NCBI GenBank assembly: GCA_025766275.1
Contig: JAFKAC010000026.1
Span: 372,001-436,000 of the forward strand
Direction: 5' to 3'
From: Lactarius indigo
Taxonomy: Eukaryota; Basidiomycota; Agaricomycetes; Russulales; Russulaceae
DNA length: 64,000 bases
Part shown: in pieces, positions 9,520 through 22,304 of the stretch
How the letters are laid out: each line of letters opens with the position of its first letter
Numbering within the stretch: the first letter of the stretch is position 1
Program-made: the position numbers and the translations under genes
Notes under the pieces: generated by a model
Told to the model about the DNA's origin: nothing
Seen by the model: only the letters and a program-made list of their open reading frames with translations
Database searches by the model: none

Positions 9520-12500
9520 ATGTCGACCAGTCTCAAGGCATCCTCCTCCACTCCAAACGTTCACCCGATCTTCGAGAAGGCGCTCAAAGAGTATAAGAAG
9601 AGGACCGGAAAAGAACTGTCTACCCATCCGCTTGCGGAGGAAATACGAGGCTGCGGTTCTATTGAAGCTATCCTCGCCGTACTTCAAGGGAAAGCTGTCG
9701 AACTTCATCAATCCCAGAGCAGCGACGAGAGACTCACGAAGTGGCTTACCCCAACCGTGAATGCCCTCAACGCGCTCTCTTCCACCCTTGGCGAGGGTGT
9801 TGGCACAGTGAGTCCCAGTATGTTGCCTTACTACAGGCATGAGTCCTAACGCCAAATTTAAGGTATTTCCTCCTACCAAAATCATCTTCTCTGCGATGAG
9901 TATCCTCCTTGTAGTGAGTTGGCCCTCTGCATAGACCCTGATAACCATGATGACGCCATTTCCCACAGGCGGCAAGGGGCACTGCAGCGAGCCGCGATGT
10001 ACTCATCGAGCTCTTCGAGAGAATTGAAAACTTTTTTGTACGCCTTCAGACCCACACAGAAGTCCCACCGACAACACATATGACGAACGCGATGGGAGAC
10101 ATTATGGCCGAAGTGCTGTCCATGCTTGCCGTCGCGACGAAGGTGATGTATCAAAGCCGCAAGAGTGAGTTTATCTCTTCCGCTGGGCTTTCCCTTGCTG
10201 AAATTTGACCAGAAACGTTTCTTAAGAGGCTTGTGGGAAGGAACGATATCGAGGACGCGTTGCTGAAGTTGGATAAATTGGAACAGGGAGAGCTCCGGAT
10301 GGTGTCTGCGCAAGTGTTGAAGACCACCAGCGATCTCAAGGACGCCACTAGCATTCTCAAGGACGGTGCGTAGCTCATTCAACTGGTGGCACAATTCATA
10401 CTGAGCCTCTTCGGATTAGACGCGAAAGAAACAAAAGCGATGGTGCAACAGATCGCGAGCGATATGAGCTCCCGCGATTGTTCGTACTGCAATGACCTTA
10501 TACCTGCTATTAATATAAGCTCACACACCGTCATAGGGGAACGGCTCCTCCAAGACCTCCGAGGATGGCTGACCCCGCCTGATCCGTCAACCAATCACAA
10601 CATCGCGTGCAGCGCTCAGCACGAGAGAACCGCGGCGTGGATTTTCAACGAGGATGTATTTAAGAGCTGGGAGTCGTCGGGCTCCTTACTGTGGATTCAT
10701 GGGAAAGGTATGGATGTTCTCACACTGCGGGTTTCATGCTTCACTGACCACTCCTTTCGTAGCGGGCTCAGGGAAGAGTATCATCTGGTTCGCCATTCTG
10801 TATGTTTTGTCACCATATACAGATGCTTATGTCCTCCAGCTCTGCAATTGTTCAGCACGTCATCACCCTACGCGATGCCGGGTCGGCCTCCGTCGCCTAT
10901 TTCTACTTTGATTTTAGAGATGACAATAAGAAGCATCGCCGCGGCCTCCTTTCTTCGCTTCTAATACAGCTCGCTTCCCGGTCGAGGCCTTGTCTCAATA
11001 TGCTCTCCCACGTCTATTCGACCTATGACGCTGGCAAGGAGCAGCCCAATGAACGTGCTTTGGTGCAATGCCTCAAAGGCATGCTGATGGCGCCATCCCT
11101 TTCTCAACTCCCTACTTACATCATCCTGGACGCCCTTGACGAGTGTCCCAACACGTCCGGGATTCCAACTCCGCGAGGACACGTCCTCGAACTTGTAAAA
11201 GACCTTGTCGACCTGCGCCTTCCGAATCTACACATGTGCATGACCAGTCGCTGGGAGAATGACATCCGGACCGCTCTCGAGCCTTTGACATCGGATCACC
11301 TCTCCCTTCATGACCAACCTGGACAGAAGAACGATATCGTTGAATACGTCAGCGCCGTTGTTCAATCCGACCCCCAAATAATAAGTTGGCGGGAAGCTGA
11401 CAAGAATTTAGTAATCGAGACGCTCTCGGAGAAGGCTGATGGCATGTAAGGCGATATTTTGTTCTCCTCAATACTTCCCTAATATTGATCATACAGGTTC
11501 CGATGGGTGTTTTGTCAGTTGGAGGTATTGAGACATTGTCTCGCTCCCAGCCTCCGGCGTCAACTCAACGAATTACCGAAAACCCTGGACGAGACGTACG
11601 AGCGGATTTTGAAAGAGATTGAGTCCACGAACCAAGGCCAATACGCGCGTCGTCTGTTGAGTTGCCTTGCTGTGGCTCGTCGGCCGCTTCGTGTTGAAGA
11701 ACTTGCAGAGGTACTTGCGTTTGACCTTGATACGGCTGAGGGAGAGATCCCAACACTCTATGTGGAATGGCGCTGGGAAGACCAAGAACGAGCGGTATTG
11801 TCTGCTTGTTCGAGCTTGGTTTCCATTGTCCACGGGAATCTCTACGGCGAATATTGTCAGGTTGTCCAATTTTCGCATTTTTCGGTGAAAGAATACCTCA
11901 CATCGAATCGTCTTGTCACCACGAGCGGAGATGTTTCACGGTACCACATCCTTCCTGAACCTGCACACTTGATACTTGCGCGTGCCTGCCTTGGAGTTCT
12001 ACTCAACTTGGATAATCGCATTGACAAGGAGTATAAGGACATCCCTCTGCTCAGGTATGGCGCCGAACACTGGGCCTCCCATGCTCAGGTCGGGAAGGCG
12101 TCCTCACACCTGAGGGATGCGATGGAGACACTCTTTGACTTAGACAAGCCATTCTTTTTGAATTGGAAGCGGACACACGACATAGACCCTTATATATCTG
12201 GGTATTGGAAAGACAACCGACTCCATCCCCCACCCTTGTACTATGCCGCTCTTTGTGGGTTCTATGACCTCGTTCGGTGCCTCGTTGTTAAATACCCAGA
12301 GCAAGTAAATTTCCATTATGGAAACCTCGAGAGTCCCTTGGTCGCGGCCCTATCCAGAAAGCACTTTCGGATTGCCGAGCTCCTGGTTGAACACGGCGCG
12401 CATATCAATGTTCGCGGACACCCCCCGCTTTTCCATACAATCCTATGTTTAGGAGATGCTCATGTCGACGCCGTGCAATTTCTGCTCAGACGTGGTGCAG

Positions 12501-14302
12501 ATGTGAACGCCATGGAGGAGCATTTTTGGACTCCGCTCCATATAGCAGCAGAAAGGGGAAATCTCAAGGTAGCTCAGATGTTACTCGAACACGGGGCACA
12601 AGTCGATTGTCGGAACGACAAGGGGCAAACCCCATTACACTTAGTGTCGAACAGGAGGTCCGGCAAATATGAAGGCGAACGTGAACGTGAACGTGCTATT
12701 CTTGCGCGAATATTGGTGGAGCGTGGTGCGGACGTGATGGCACGAGACGAGGACAGAGCAACCCCATTACATTTCGCATCATCTTTCGCACGGGCAGAGA
12801 TTACCCGGCTGTTGCTGGATCATGGCGCAAACGCCCGGGCCGAGAATATCCAAGGCCGGAGCCCACTGCACAAGGTGTCACGAGGCATCTACCAACATAA
12901 AACGTATCCTTACCTTGAACTTGGTTCCGAAGACCCAGCATATCACCGCAAAATAGCTCCCGGTGTCGCCTCGCTCCTACTAGAGTGTGGCGTGGGCGTG
13001 AACGCACTGGATGAGGACCACGCAACCCCGTTACACTTCGCGTCTTCTTCTGGGATGCTCGAGGTCGCCCGACTGCTGATTGGTCATGGCGCTAAAGCCG
13101 ATGCAGAAAATGTTTGGGGCCAGACCCCCCTGCACCTAGTATCTCATTACGAGTTCGAGAGCGAAAATCCCAATGTCGCACGGCTACTACTGGGGCTCGG
13201 CATGAATGTGAATGCGCAAGATAAGGACCAGGCAACCCCTTTACACTTTGTGTGTTACAATGGGCACTTTGAGACAGCACTGGTGTTGCTCGACCACGGA
13301 GCAGAAGTCAACGCGCAGAATGCTGATGGCCAGACCCCATTACACTGTGCCGCCAAGTCTGACGTATGCAATAATGCCCGTGTTGTACAGCTAATGTTGG
13401 AGCGCGGCGCGGACGTGAATGCACGAGACAAGAACCAGGCAACTCCGTTACATTTGTTTTACCCCTACTACTCGACTGAGGCCGCTCAGGTGCTGCTTGA
13501 CCACAGTGCCGAAACCGATGCACAGAATGCAGATGGCCAGACCCCATTGCACTATTTAACACTATCTCCACGTTTCCTCAACCTTCATTATTTCGCGCTG
13601 CTATTGTTAGAACATGGCGCGGAAGTAAATGCACAAGACAAAACTCAGGCAACCCCGTTACACTTGGCATCCAACTATGGGCTTGTCGATGTTGCAGAGG
13701 TGCTGCTTGACCGCGGGGCAAGTGCTAATGCGAAGGACATCTGGGGCCAGACACCGTTGCACAGAATATCGCAGAGTTTAGATAATCGTGGATTCGGTCC
13801 CAATGTTGTGCGGCTATTGTTGGAGCGCGGCGCGGACGTAAATGCGCAAGATGAAGAAAATATAATCCCGTTACATTTGGCATTCTACTATGGTAATGTT
13901 GATGTTGCAGAGGCGCTGCTTGACCATGGGGCGTGGACTTACGCGGAGGACATCCGAGGCCAGACACCATTACATCTAGTGGTAATAGGCGATCACGACT
14001 TCAACAGTTTCACGGCAGGGGTGTCATGGAATCGAAAAAGCTATCCAGACAGGGCTATTCATCTCGCACGACAATTACTGAAGCGCGGTGCAGATGTGAA
14101 TGCACAAAACAAGGACCTCGAAACCCCATTACACCTGGCGACATGCCTTCGATTACTCGAGATGGCGCGATTCCTTCTCCAGCATGGTGCTGACGTCAAT
14201 GTGAAGAACTCGGAGGGAAAATCAGCTTTGCAGCTTGCTTCAAGGAGAAAGAGGAAGGCATTGAGGCGATTGTTGTCAGAATACTCTGCCAAGCAAGCAT
14301 GA
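9520..14302 (+). CDS. NLR locus 1: Goodbye-NACHT-winged helix-ankyrin STAND protein
   Basis: Nine-exon model: 9520-9807, 9863-9913, 9969-10164, 10213-10365, 10420-10479, 10537-10707, 10763-10787, 10840-11445, 11497-14302, giving 1451 residues. Exons 1-4 encode a helical domain of the fungal Goodbye type (FEKALKEYKKRTGKEL; LTKWLTPTVNALNALSSTL). Exon 7, only 25 nt, carries the Walker A loop (GKAGSGKS across the junctions). Exon 8 carries AYFYFDFRD and the Walker B segment YIILDALDECPN. Exon 9 continues with FRWVFCQLEVLRHCLAP, a winged-helix-like part with FSHFSVKEYLTS, then about 19 ankyrin repeats to the end. The heptad linker has only two units, the fewest in the array. Known STAND proteins oligomerise on ligand binding; in fungi they act in allorecognition and probably immunity. 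Ligand and effector output are unknown. Confidence 0.85.
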
Positions 14303-16080
14303 TACGTAGTCGTGATGGGCCTGCTCTACGATATAGTGTAGAAACATTGCTTTTTCGATATATTTATTCGGATACACAGATAGTAGGTACAGTATTGGCC
14401 GTATATGGAGCGTATTGAAGATCCCGCGCGTTACTTCTGCCTGGCCCGGCCTGGCTATTCGCGAAAACGTTGTCCCTGGCCCTTCGCTCATGACAAGCGT
14501 TCTGTGCTTCGTCAGTAGCCCAACACGGGCAGGGATAGGCGCACCCCATGTCACGCAGCTTGGTGGGGCCGTCGAGCACATCACACATAACATCACCACT
14601 GGCGCCCGGTGGCCTCACGGAAGAAGATGCAAGCGCGGGTGGTAAATGGTCAGAAAGTCAAACGCCCCATGAGAATGGTGGGGACGAATAACGCTAGAAG
14701 GCAGAAAAAACCCCACTGGGAGATGCGCAACAAGCAGAATTATGTAAGCAAGAAGCGATGTGCTATCTATATGCGTTGGCTATCCATGTATGGAAGGGAA
14801 CGAGTAGTGAGTGACTATATTTAGAGGACGCACGTTGAATATTTCAATATATGTGCTGAACTCTCGCAGGAATTGCTCACCGGTCGATGGGAAACCTGCG
14901 TCGGGTGCTGTGTGTTGGGAGAACGAGGACGGCGAGAGAGGGGTTGGCGGGGGAGCGTAGTCCTTGGAAAAGAAAGGTATGAGATGAATGCTTCTAGTAC
15001 AAGAGGACTGTGCCGCACAGTGCTTACACTTGAAAGTTGGCAAATGCAGACGTTGTTCGTCCCAGACGGACATGCGAACTTGAATTTTGTCTATGGACCA
15101 ATGTCGGTGTCATCGAATTTCCACGCCTCGGTACCAATGGGAGAAGTTGGGGACCCGACGTCCTGCGGACGTGAGACAAATCCTACCAGATGTGCGGGAA
15201 AGGCAGTGGAGGAGATAGCCACCCGTTGCGTGGATGTGGCGCGAGTTGGTGTAGAGAGGACCGTTTGGGTGCCATTCCAACTTTGCTTCAGAGAATTACA
15301 GTAGAACGGGAGAGATAACAAGCCCTTTAATGGACCAGGACAAAAAAACTCGCTGTCTATTGCCCAAAGGGAGCGACGCTTTGGGCGTGCCGATCATGAA
15401 CGCCGCGTGGACAGTGAGGGACACAAGAAAAATGCCTGTACCGAGAATGTGCATGAGGGATGAAGCTGAATGAAATACGTTTTCGAAAGCAAGTTAGAAA
15501 GTGCAGGAAGAGTGTGCAGGAAACTTGTCTACACTGGTCGTCTTGTCGCTGGTTACTCCTTGCGAGGATGCGGGTGAGCGGAGTAAAGCTATTCGGATGG
15601 CATGCCGTTTGTGTGAGTGGGTACTAAAGAACGTGTACAGGAACAATAACGCACATCAAGAGGGAAAGCACTTTCTGACTTCAGCAACATTTTGTTCGCT
15701 CCTTTCATTGCCCGATGGGAACCCTGCTCCTGGAGCACCAGCTTAGAGAATGCAAGGGAGAGGAGGCAGTATTGTGATGCGTGAAGAGCAAGGTAGCGCG
15801 GCTTTACTGTAGTTGATGTCGAGATTGCTTAATTCGAGGGTATGACACTTGTCGAGCGAGAAGACGATGAGAGTGAGTCGGAGATGTCGGTTTGGCTGAC
15901 AAACAGTACCAATCACCGGACTTCCACGATCCTCGCATTCCGTTCCACATGAGTTCGCCATATTATATAAACTCTTCTAGTTCTCACGCTGCAGTACTTT
16001 TCACTTCATTGCGACGGAACATAAGTAGACAGCCCCTTCGAATAGGCCTCCCACGACAATTCCGTTCTCATTGAGTTATT
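14303..16080. other. 3' flank of locus 1 and spacer; no gene supported
   Basis: Bases 14303-14480 are the family 3' flank. About 14520-15100 resembles the DNA after loci 2 and 4 (22500-23070 and 42480-43040). Beyond about 15100 the copies diverge. From 15830 a fragment of the distal upstream block appears (compare 6415-6560). ORFs here are short, lie on both strands and are not kept between copies. Confidence 0.55.
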
Positions 16081-17521
16081 GATCGACATTCCACCCATCT
16101 GTTTCCTCCATTACAATGTGCGTTCTGAATAACTACCGTCGTAGAACTGCATGCATCATGTGTATAAGTGGCTGCAATGTCATTGATAGCACTCAGAACG
16201 TTTCGGGGTTATTGAAGAACTCAACGGGGCTGTACTGATCTGCGATTAAGATAACGATAACCTAATTGGAACGCACCCAACTCAGCTCCTTTCGTGTCCG
16301 CGACTCCTTCCGCAAGACCAACTAGAAGTGCCAAAGAGAACTCACCCCATACCATGCAGCTATCAACGGGTCTCGAGTTTGCGACAGATGCAGTCACCGT
16401 GATTGCTAGAGGTTGAGAGGAGGGGGGTGTCAAGACTGCGGTGTAACCTTCGAGCCATTCTACTTTTGCACGGACAAAACTCCTACGAGTGCGAGTTCAC
16501 GCATACGTGCTGCGTGGGCTGTTCTACCTTGATAGTACCCTGCCTGGTTAGTGCACCCCAGAAATCCATCATGAGTAACACAGATTGGGAGTGAAGTGCG
16601 GAATTGCTTGACGTGGTGGCAGTGCCGGAGGTAAATACTAGCACAAAGGCCAGTTGGAAGACAAGGTATGGGAAAGAAGGAGGGTAGATGGTCGTCGTGC
16701 AATGGGATATCGATTTCGTCTAGAAGTTGGTTAATGTGCACAGGGACTCTGGAACGGGGCTTGAAGGACAAGCGAGTGCAACTGGTGCCAAAGAAAAGGG
16801 CCGAGGTTCATACTCGTTCGCTAATCCTAATGTCGACAGACGGAGGCAAACGCAGCGACCACGCTCTGGTCATTGATCAAACCAAACAAACCAAATGAGG
16901 GTTGACGACGGTGACAAGTCGACGCCCTGGAGGAAGAAATATTGCGAACAGAAGTTGACAGGCCACCCTGGTACGCACCTAAAAGCGACATCCCAGCCGT
17001 CATCTTCACTCATAGTGGCCCTCCCAAGCTTTGCCACAGCCATGGTATGCGGCACGTCGTAGCCCCTAGTGAGCATAACGTCAGAAGCACTCGCCCAGTA
17101 GGCTGCGAGACAGTTCCTCCATGCTAACAATGACCACCGATGACCATATTCTTACTGGCGTATCGGTATCTGGCGTCGGTGTTGGCGGCTGAGGTTGGGG
17201 CCGTAACGTCGTACGAGGGCTAGATGAACCCCTTCATGGGGCCGGACAGAGGAAATGCGCAAAAAATGGCTGCGGCGAGACGATCGTGGTTAGATGCCGG
17301 TCCCATTCGTGAGAGGGGGAAAACGGGAACGAGAGAAAGAGCACACATCGAGGACTGAGAAGGAGCTGCATGTCGCGTTTGAACCGGTCCGGATATTTCC
17401 CGATGAGCGCCTGTGCGAAAGGCTTTGCGCGCTGCCTGCACGCATTCCCACCTGAGAACGTGGTCCTCGGCTCGCATTTTCGACCTGCACTCATATCGAA
17501 CTCAAAGTCACCACAGTTACG
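16081..17521 (+). promoter_or_regulatory. Upstream/promoter region of NLR locus 2
   Basis: This is the proximal upstream block of the family. A GATA cluster lies at 16243-16262, its first word altered to GATTAAG. A conserved segment near 17120-17400 leads to the start codon. The ATG at 17522 is chosen because MSTSL followed by the Goodbye domain is kept at loci 1-5. Confidence 0.5.
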
Positions 17522-20500
17522 ATGTCAACCAGTCTCCATCCGTCCTCCTCAACTCCAAACTTTCATCCGATCTTCGAGAAAGCCTTGAAAGAGTATAAGA
17601 AGAAGACCGGAAAAGAAATTTCGACCCACCCGCTCGCGGAGGAGATAAATGGCTGCAGTTCTATCGAAGCCATCCTCACCATACTTCAAGGGAAAGCCAA
17701 CGAACTCAATCGATCCCAGAGCAGCGACGAGCGACTCACGAAATGGCTTACGCCAACCGTGAATGTCCTCGATGCTCTCTCTTCCACCCTCGGTGAAGGC
17801 GTTGGCACAGTGAGCCCCAGCGTGTTACCTGATTATCGCTTGTGTCCTAACATCAATTTCAGGTGTTTCCCCCAACCAAAATAATATTTTCTGCGATGAG
17901 TGTCCTCCTCGTAGTGAGTTGATTCTCCGCGTTTGATAACCCTTGATAACCCCCCATTTCCCATAGGCGGCTAAGGGTACCGCAGCGAGCCGCGATGTAC
18001 TCATCGAGCTCTTCGAGAGAATTGAAAACTTCTTTGTACGCCTCCAGACCCACACCGAAGTCGCACCGGCAGCACAGATGACGAATGTGATGGGGAAAGT
18101 TATGGCTGAAGTTCTTTCTATGCTTGCGGTCGCGACGAAGGTGATGTATCAAAGCCGAAAGAGTTAGTTTATCTTCACCGCCAAGCGTTCCCTCGCTGAT
18201 ATTCGCCCAGAAACATTTCTTAAGAGGCTTGTGGGAAGGAATGATATCGAGGACGCGTTGCTGAAGTTGGATAAATTGGAACAGGGGGAGCTCCGGATGG
18301 TGTCTTCGCAAGTGTTAAAGACTACCAGCGATCTAAAGGATACGACAAACGATATCAAGGCCGCCACAAGTGATATCAAGGACGGTGCGTAGATCTTTCG
18401 CCTCGCCGAACAATTCGTACCGAACCTCTTCGGATCAGATACGAAGGAAACAAAAGTGATGGTACAGCAGATCCTCAGCGATGTCACATCCCGCGAATGT
18501 TCGTTTGGTCGCGTCCTCACAAATACTTGTACAGCTCACATATAATTCTAGGGGAGCGGCTCCGAGGATGGTTGACTCCGCCTGATCCATCAACAAACCA
18601 CAGCAACGCGTGCGGCGCCCAGCACGAGAGAACCGCAGCCTGGGTGTTCAACGAAGATATATTTAAGCAGTGGGAGTCGTCCCAGTTGGGATCCTTATTG
18701 TGGATCCATGGCAAAGGTATGGGTGTTCCCACTCTGCGGGGTCCACTCACTGACTGCTCCTGGTTTCGTAGCCGGTTCGGGGAAGAGCATCCTCTGGTTC
18801 GCCATTCTGTTTTCTCTCCATACAGACGCTTATGTCCTCTGTCAGCTCTGCGATTATCCAGCATCTCATCACTCTCCGCGATGCTGGGTTGGCCTCCATT
18901 GCCTATTTCTATTTTGACTTTAGAGACGACAATAAGAAGCATCGCCGCGGGCTCCTTTCTTCCCTTCTGATACAGCTTTCTTCCCGGTCCACGGAGTGTC
19001 TCAATATACTCTCCCACGTCTATTCGACCTACGACGCTGGCAAGGAACTGCCCAGTGAACGTGCTTTGGTGCAATGCCTCAAAGACATGCTCATGGCGCC
19101 GTCAATGTCTCAACTCCCCACTTACATCGTCTTGGACGCCCTTGATGAATGTCCCAATACCCATGGGATACCAACTCCGCGAGGACATGTCCTCGAACTT
19201 GTAAAAGATCTTGTTGACCTCCGCCTTCCGAACCTACACATGTGCATTACCAGTCGCTGGGAGAATGATATCCGGACCGCTCTCGCGTCTTTGGCATCGG
19301 GCCAGTTCTCCCTTCATGATCAACCCGGACAGAAGAATGACATCAGCGAATATATCAGCGCTATTGTTCAATCTGACCCCCAAATGAAGAGTTGGCGGGA
19401 AGACGATAGAAGTCTAGTTATCGAGACACTCTCGGAGAAAGCCGATGGCATGTAAGGCGATAGTTCATTTCAACCCATATTTCCCTGATTTTATTGTACA
19501 GGTTCCGATGGGTGTTTTGTCAGTTGGAGATGTTGAGGCATTGTCTAGCTCCCAGTCTTCGGCGTCAACTTGACGAACTACCGAAAACCCTTGACGAGAC
19601 GTATGAGCGGGTCTTGAAGGAGATCGAGTCCACCAACCAAGGCCGATACGCGCGCCGTCTGTTGCAGTGCCTTTCGGTGGCTCGTCGGCCGCTTCGTGTC
19701 GAGGAGTTCGCAGAAGTACTCGCATTTGACCTTGACACGACCGAGGGAGAGATCCCGAGGCTTCATGCGGAATGGCGCTGGGAAGATCAAGAGCGAGCAG
19801 TGTTATCTGCTTGTTCGAGCTTGGTTTCCATTGTCGACGGCATATATCCCGACGGCAAATATTGCCGGGTTGTCCAATTTTCACATTTTTCGGTGAAAGA
19901 ATACCTCACGTCAAATCGTCTTGTCTCCGCGAGCGGAGATATATCACAGTACCACATCCTTCCCGAACCTGCACACTTGATACTTGCGCGTGCCTGCCTT
20001 GGGGTTCTACTCAACTTGGATAATCGCGTTGACAAAGAGGGCGGCGGCGAGCACAACGACGAGGACATCCCTTTACTTACGTATGCTGCCGTACACTGGG
20101 CATCCCACGCTCAAGTCGGTAGCGTGTCATCACGTCTGAAGGATGCGATGGAGACTCTCTTTGACTTGGACAAGCCATACTTCTTGGAGTGGGTGCGAAT
20201 ACATAACATAGACCCTTATATATCTGGGTACTGGAAAGGACACTATCCCCAACCCCTGTACTATGCTGCTCTTTGCGGATTCTATGACCTCGTTCGGCTC
20301 CTCATCCTTAAACACCCAGAGCAAGTAAATAACCGTGATGGCAACCTTGAGTTTCCCCTAGTCGCGGCCCTATCCAGAAAATACTTTCAGATTGCTGAGC
20401 TCCTTGTTGAGCACGGTGCGCATATCAATGTTCGCGGACACTCTCCACTTTTCCACACCATCCGAGTTTTAGGAGATGCTCGTGTCGACTCCGTGCAGTT

Positions 20501-22304
20501 CCTTCTCAGACGTGGCGCAGATGTGAATGCCGTGGAAGAGCATTTTTGGACTCCACTGCATATAGCAGCAGAAATGGGAAATCTCAAGGTAGCTCAGATT
20601 TTACTCGAACACGGGGCACAAGTCGATTGTCGGAACGACAAGGGGCAAACTCCATTACACTTGGTGTCGAACAGGAAGTCTGGCGAAGATGAAGGCGAAC
20701 GTGAACGTGAACGTGCTATTCTTGCGCAAATATTGGTAGAGCGCGGTGCGGACGTGATGGCACAAGATGATGACAGGGCAACCCCGTTACATTTCGCATC
20801 ATCTTTCGCGCGGGCCGAGATTACCCGGCTGCTGCTAGACCATGGCGCAAATGCCCGGGCAGAGAATATCCAAGGCCGGAGCCCACTACACGAGGTGTCA
20901 CGAGGCATCCACCAATATAAAACGTATCCTTACTTCAAACTTGGTTCCGGGGACACAGTATATCACCGCAAAATAGCTCCTGATGTCGCACTGCTTCTAC
21001 TACAGCATGGCATAGACGTGAATGCATTAGATGAGGACCACACAACCCCATTACATTTTGCATCCTCCCATGGGATGCTCGAGGTCACACGACTACTGCT
21101 CGATCATGGTGCGAAGGCCGATGCGGAGAATGTTTGGGGCCAGACCCCTCTTCACCTAGTATCGCGGCACGAAGAGTACACTAACGAAAACCCCGATATC
21201 ACACGGTTATTACTGAAGCTCGGAATGGATGTTAACGCACGAGATAAGGAGCGGGCAACTCCTTTACATTTTGCGTGTTTCCGTGGGCACTTCGAGACTG
21301 CACTGGTGTTGCTTGACCACGGAGCTGAAGTTAACGCACAGAACGCCGGTGGTCAAACCCCATTACACCGTGCCATGAATTATCACATATACGATAATTC
21401 CCGTGTTGCGCGGCTAATGTTGGAGAGCGGCGCGGATGTGAATGCACGAGACAAGGACCAAGAGACCCCGTTACATTCGGCGTCTAATCACTACTCGACG
21501 GAGACCATGCTGGTGCTTCTTGATCATGGCGCAGAAACCGACGTACAGAATGCAGATTGCCAGACCCCGTTACATCAAGTAACAGAAAGTTCACTTGCAC
21601 GGCTATTGTTAGAGCGCGGCATGGACGTGAATGCACGAGACAAGACCCAGGCAACCCCATTACATTTTGCATCCCTCCATGAGCTTGTCGATGTCGCAAA
21701 GGTGCTGCTCGACCATGGGGCAAGTGCTAATGCGAAGGACATCCAGGGCCAGATTCCATTACACCGAGTATCACAGAGCTTACGCCATTCGGGATTTGGT
21801 CCCCATGTTGTGTGGCTATTTTTGGAGCGCGGTGTGGACATAAATGCACAAGACAAAGCACAGGCAACCCCGTTACACTTAGCATCCTACTATGGGATTA
21901 CCGATGTCGCAGAGGAGTTGCTTGACCGTGGGGCACGGGTCAATGCAGAAGACATCAGAGGCCAGACGCCATTACACCAGGTGGTACTAGGCAATCACGA
22001 CTACCACAGTTTCACAACAGCGGAGTCACGGGACCGGCAAAGCTATCCATACAGAGCTGCTCGTCTCGCACGACAATTACTGGAGCGCGGTGCGGATGTG
22101 AATGCACAAAACGAAGACCACGAAACCCCATTACACCTGGCGTCACGCCTTCGATTGCTCGAGATGGCGCGAATACTTCTCAAGCACGGAGCCAATGTCA
22201 ACATGAAGAACTTGGAGGGAAAGTCACCTTTGCAGCTTGCTTCCGGGAGAAAGAGGAAAGCAATGAAACGATTGTTGTCGGAATACTCAGCCAACCAAGC
22301 ATGA
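17522..22304 (+). CDS. NLR locus 2: Goodbye-NACHT-winged helix-ankyrin STAND protein
   Basis: Nine-exon model: 17522-17809, 17863-17913, 17967-18162, 18211-18384, 18439-18498, 18552-18716, 18772-18796, 18846-19451, 19502-22304, giving 1455 residues with introns of 48-55 nt. The Goodbye-type helical domain spans roughly residues 10-200 and is followed by a three-unit heptad linker. Walker A GKAGSGKS is near 310-317 and Walker B YIVLDALDECPN near 413-421. The conserved TSRWENDIR follows. A winged-helix-like part covers about 525-700, and about 19 ankyrin repeats run from about 772 to the C-terminus (YSANQA). No signal peptide or membrane segment is seen, so a cytoplasmic receptor is expected. 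The frame is unbroken. It is closest to locus 4. Two introns use weak donors (GTTCGT, GTTCGC), but the same choice restores the frame at loci 1-4. Confidence 0.88.

Noticed and set aside
18772..18860. Apparent frameshift right after the Walker A loop in loci 1 and 2
   Set aside because: Loci 3, 4 and 5 read through in frame but 1 and 2 do not. Removing 48-54 nt from GTTCGCC to the CAG before CTCTGC restores the frame in all five and gives the usual GKSILCSAIIQH, so it is an intron, not a frameshift.
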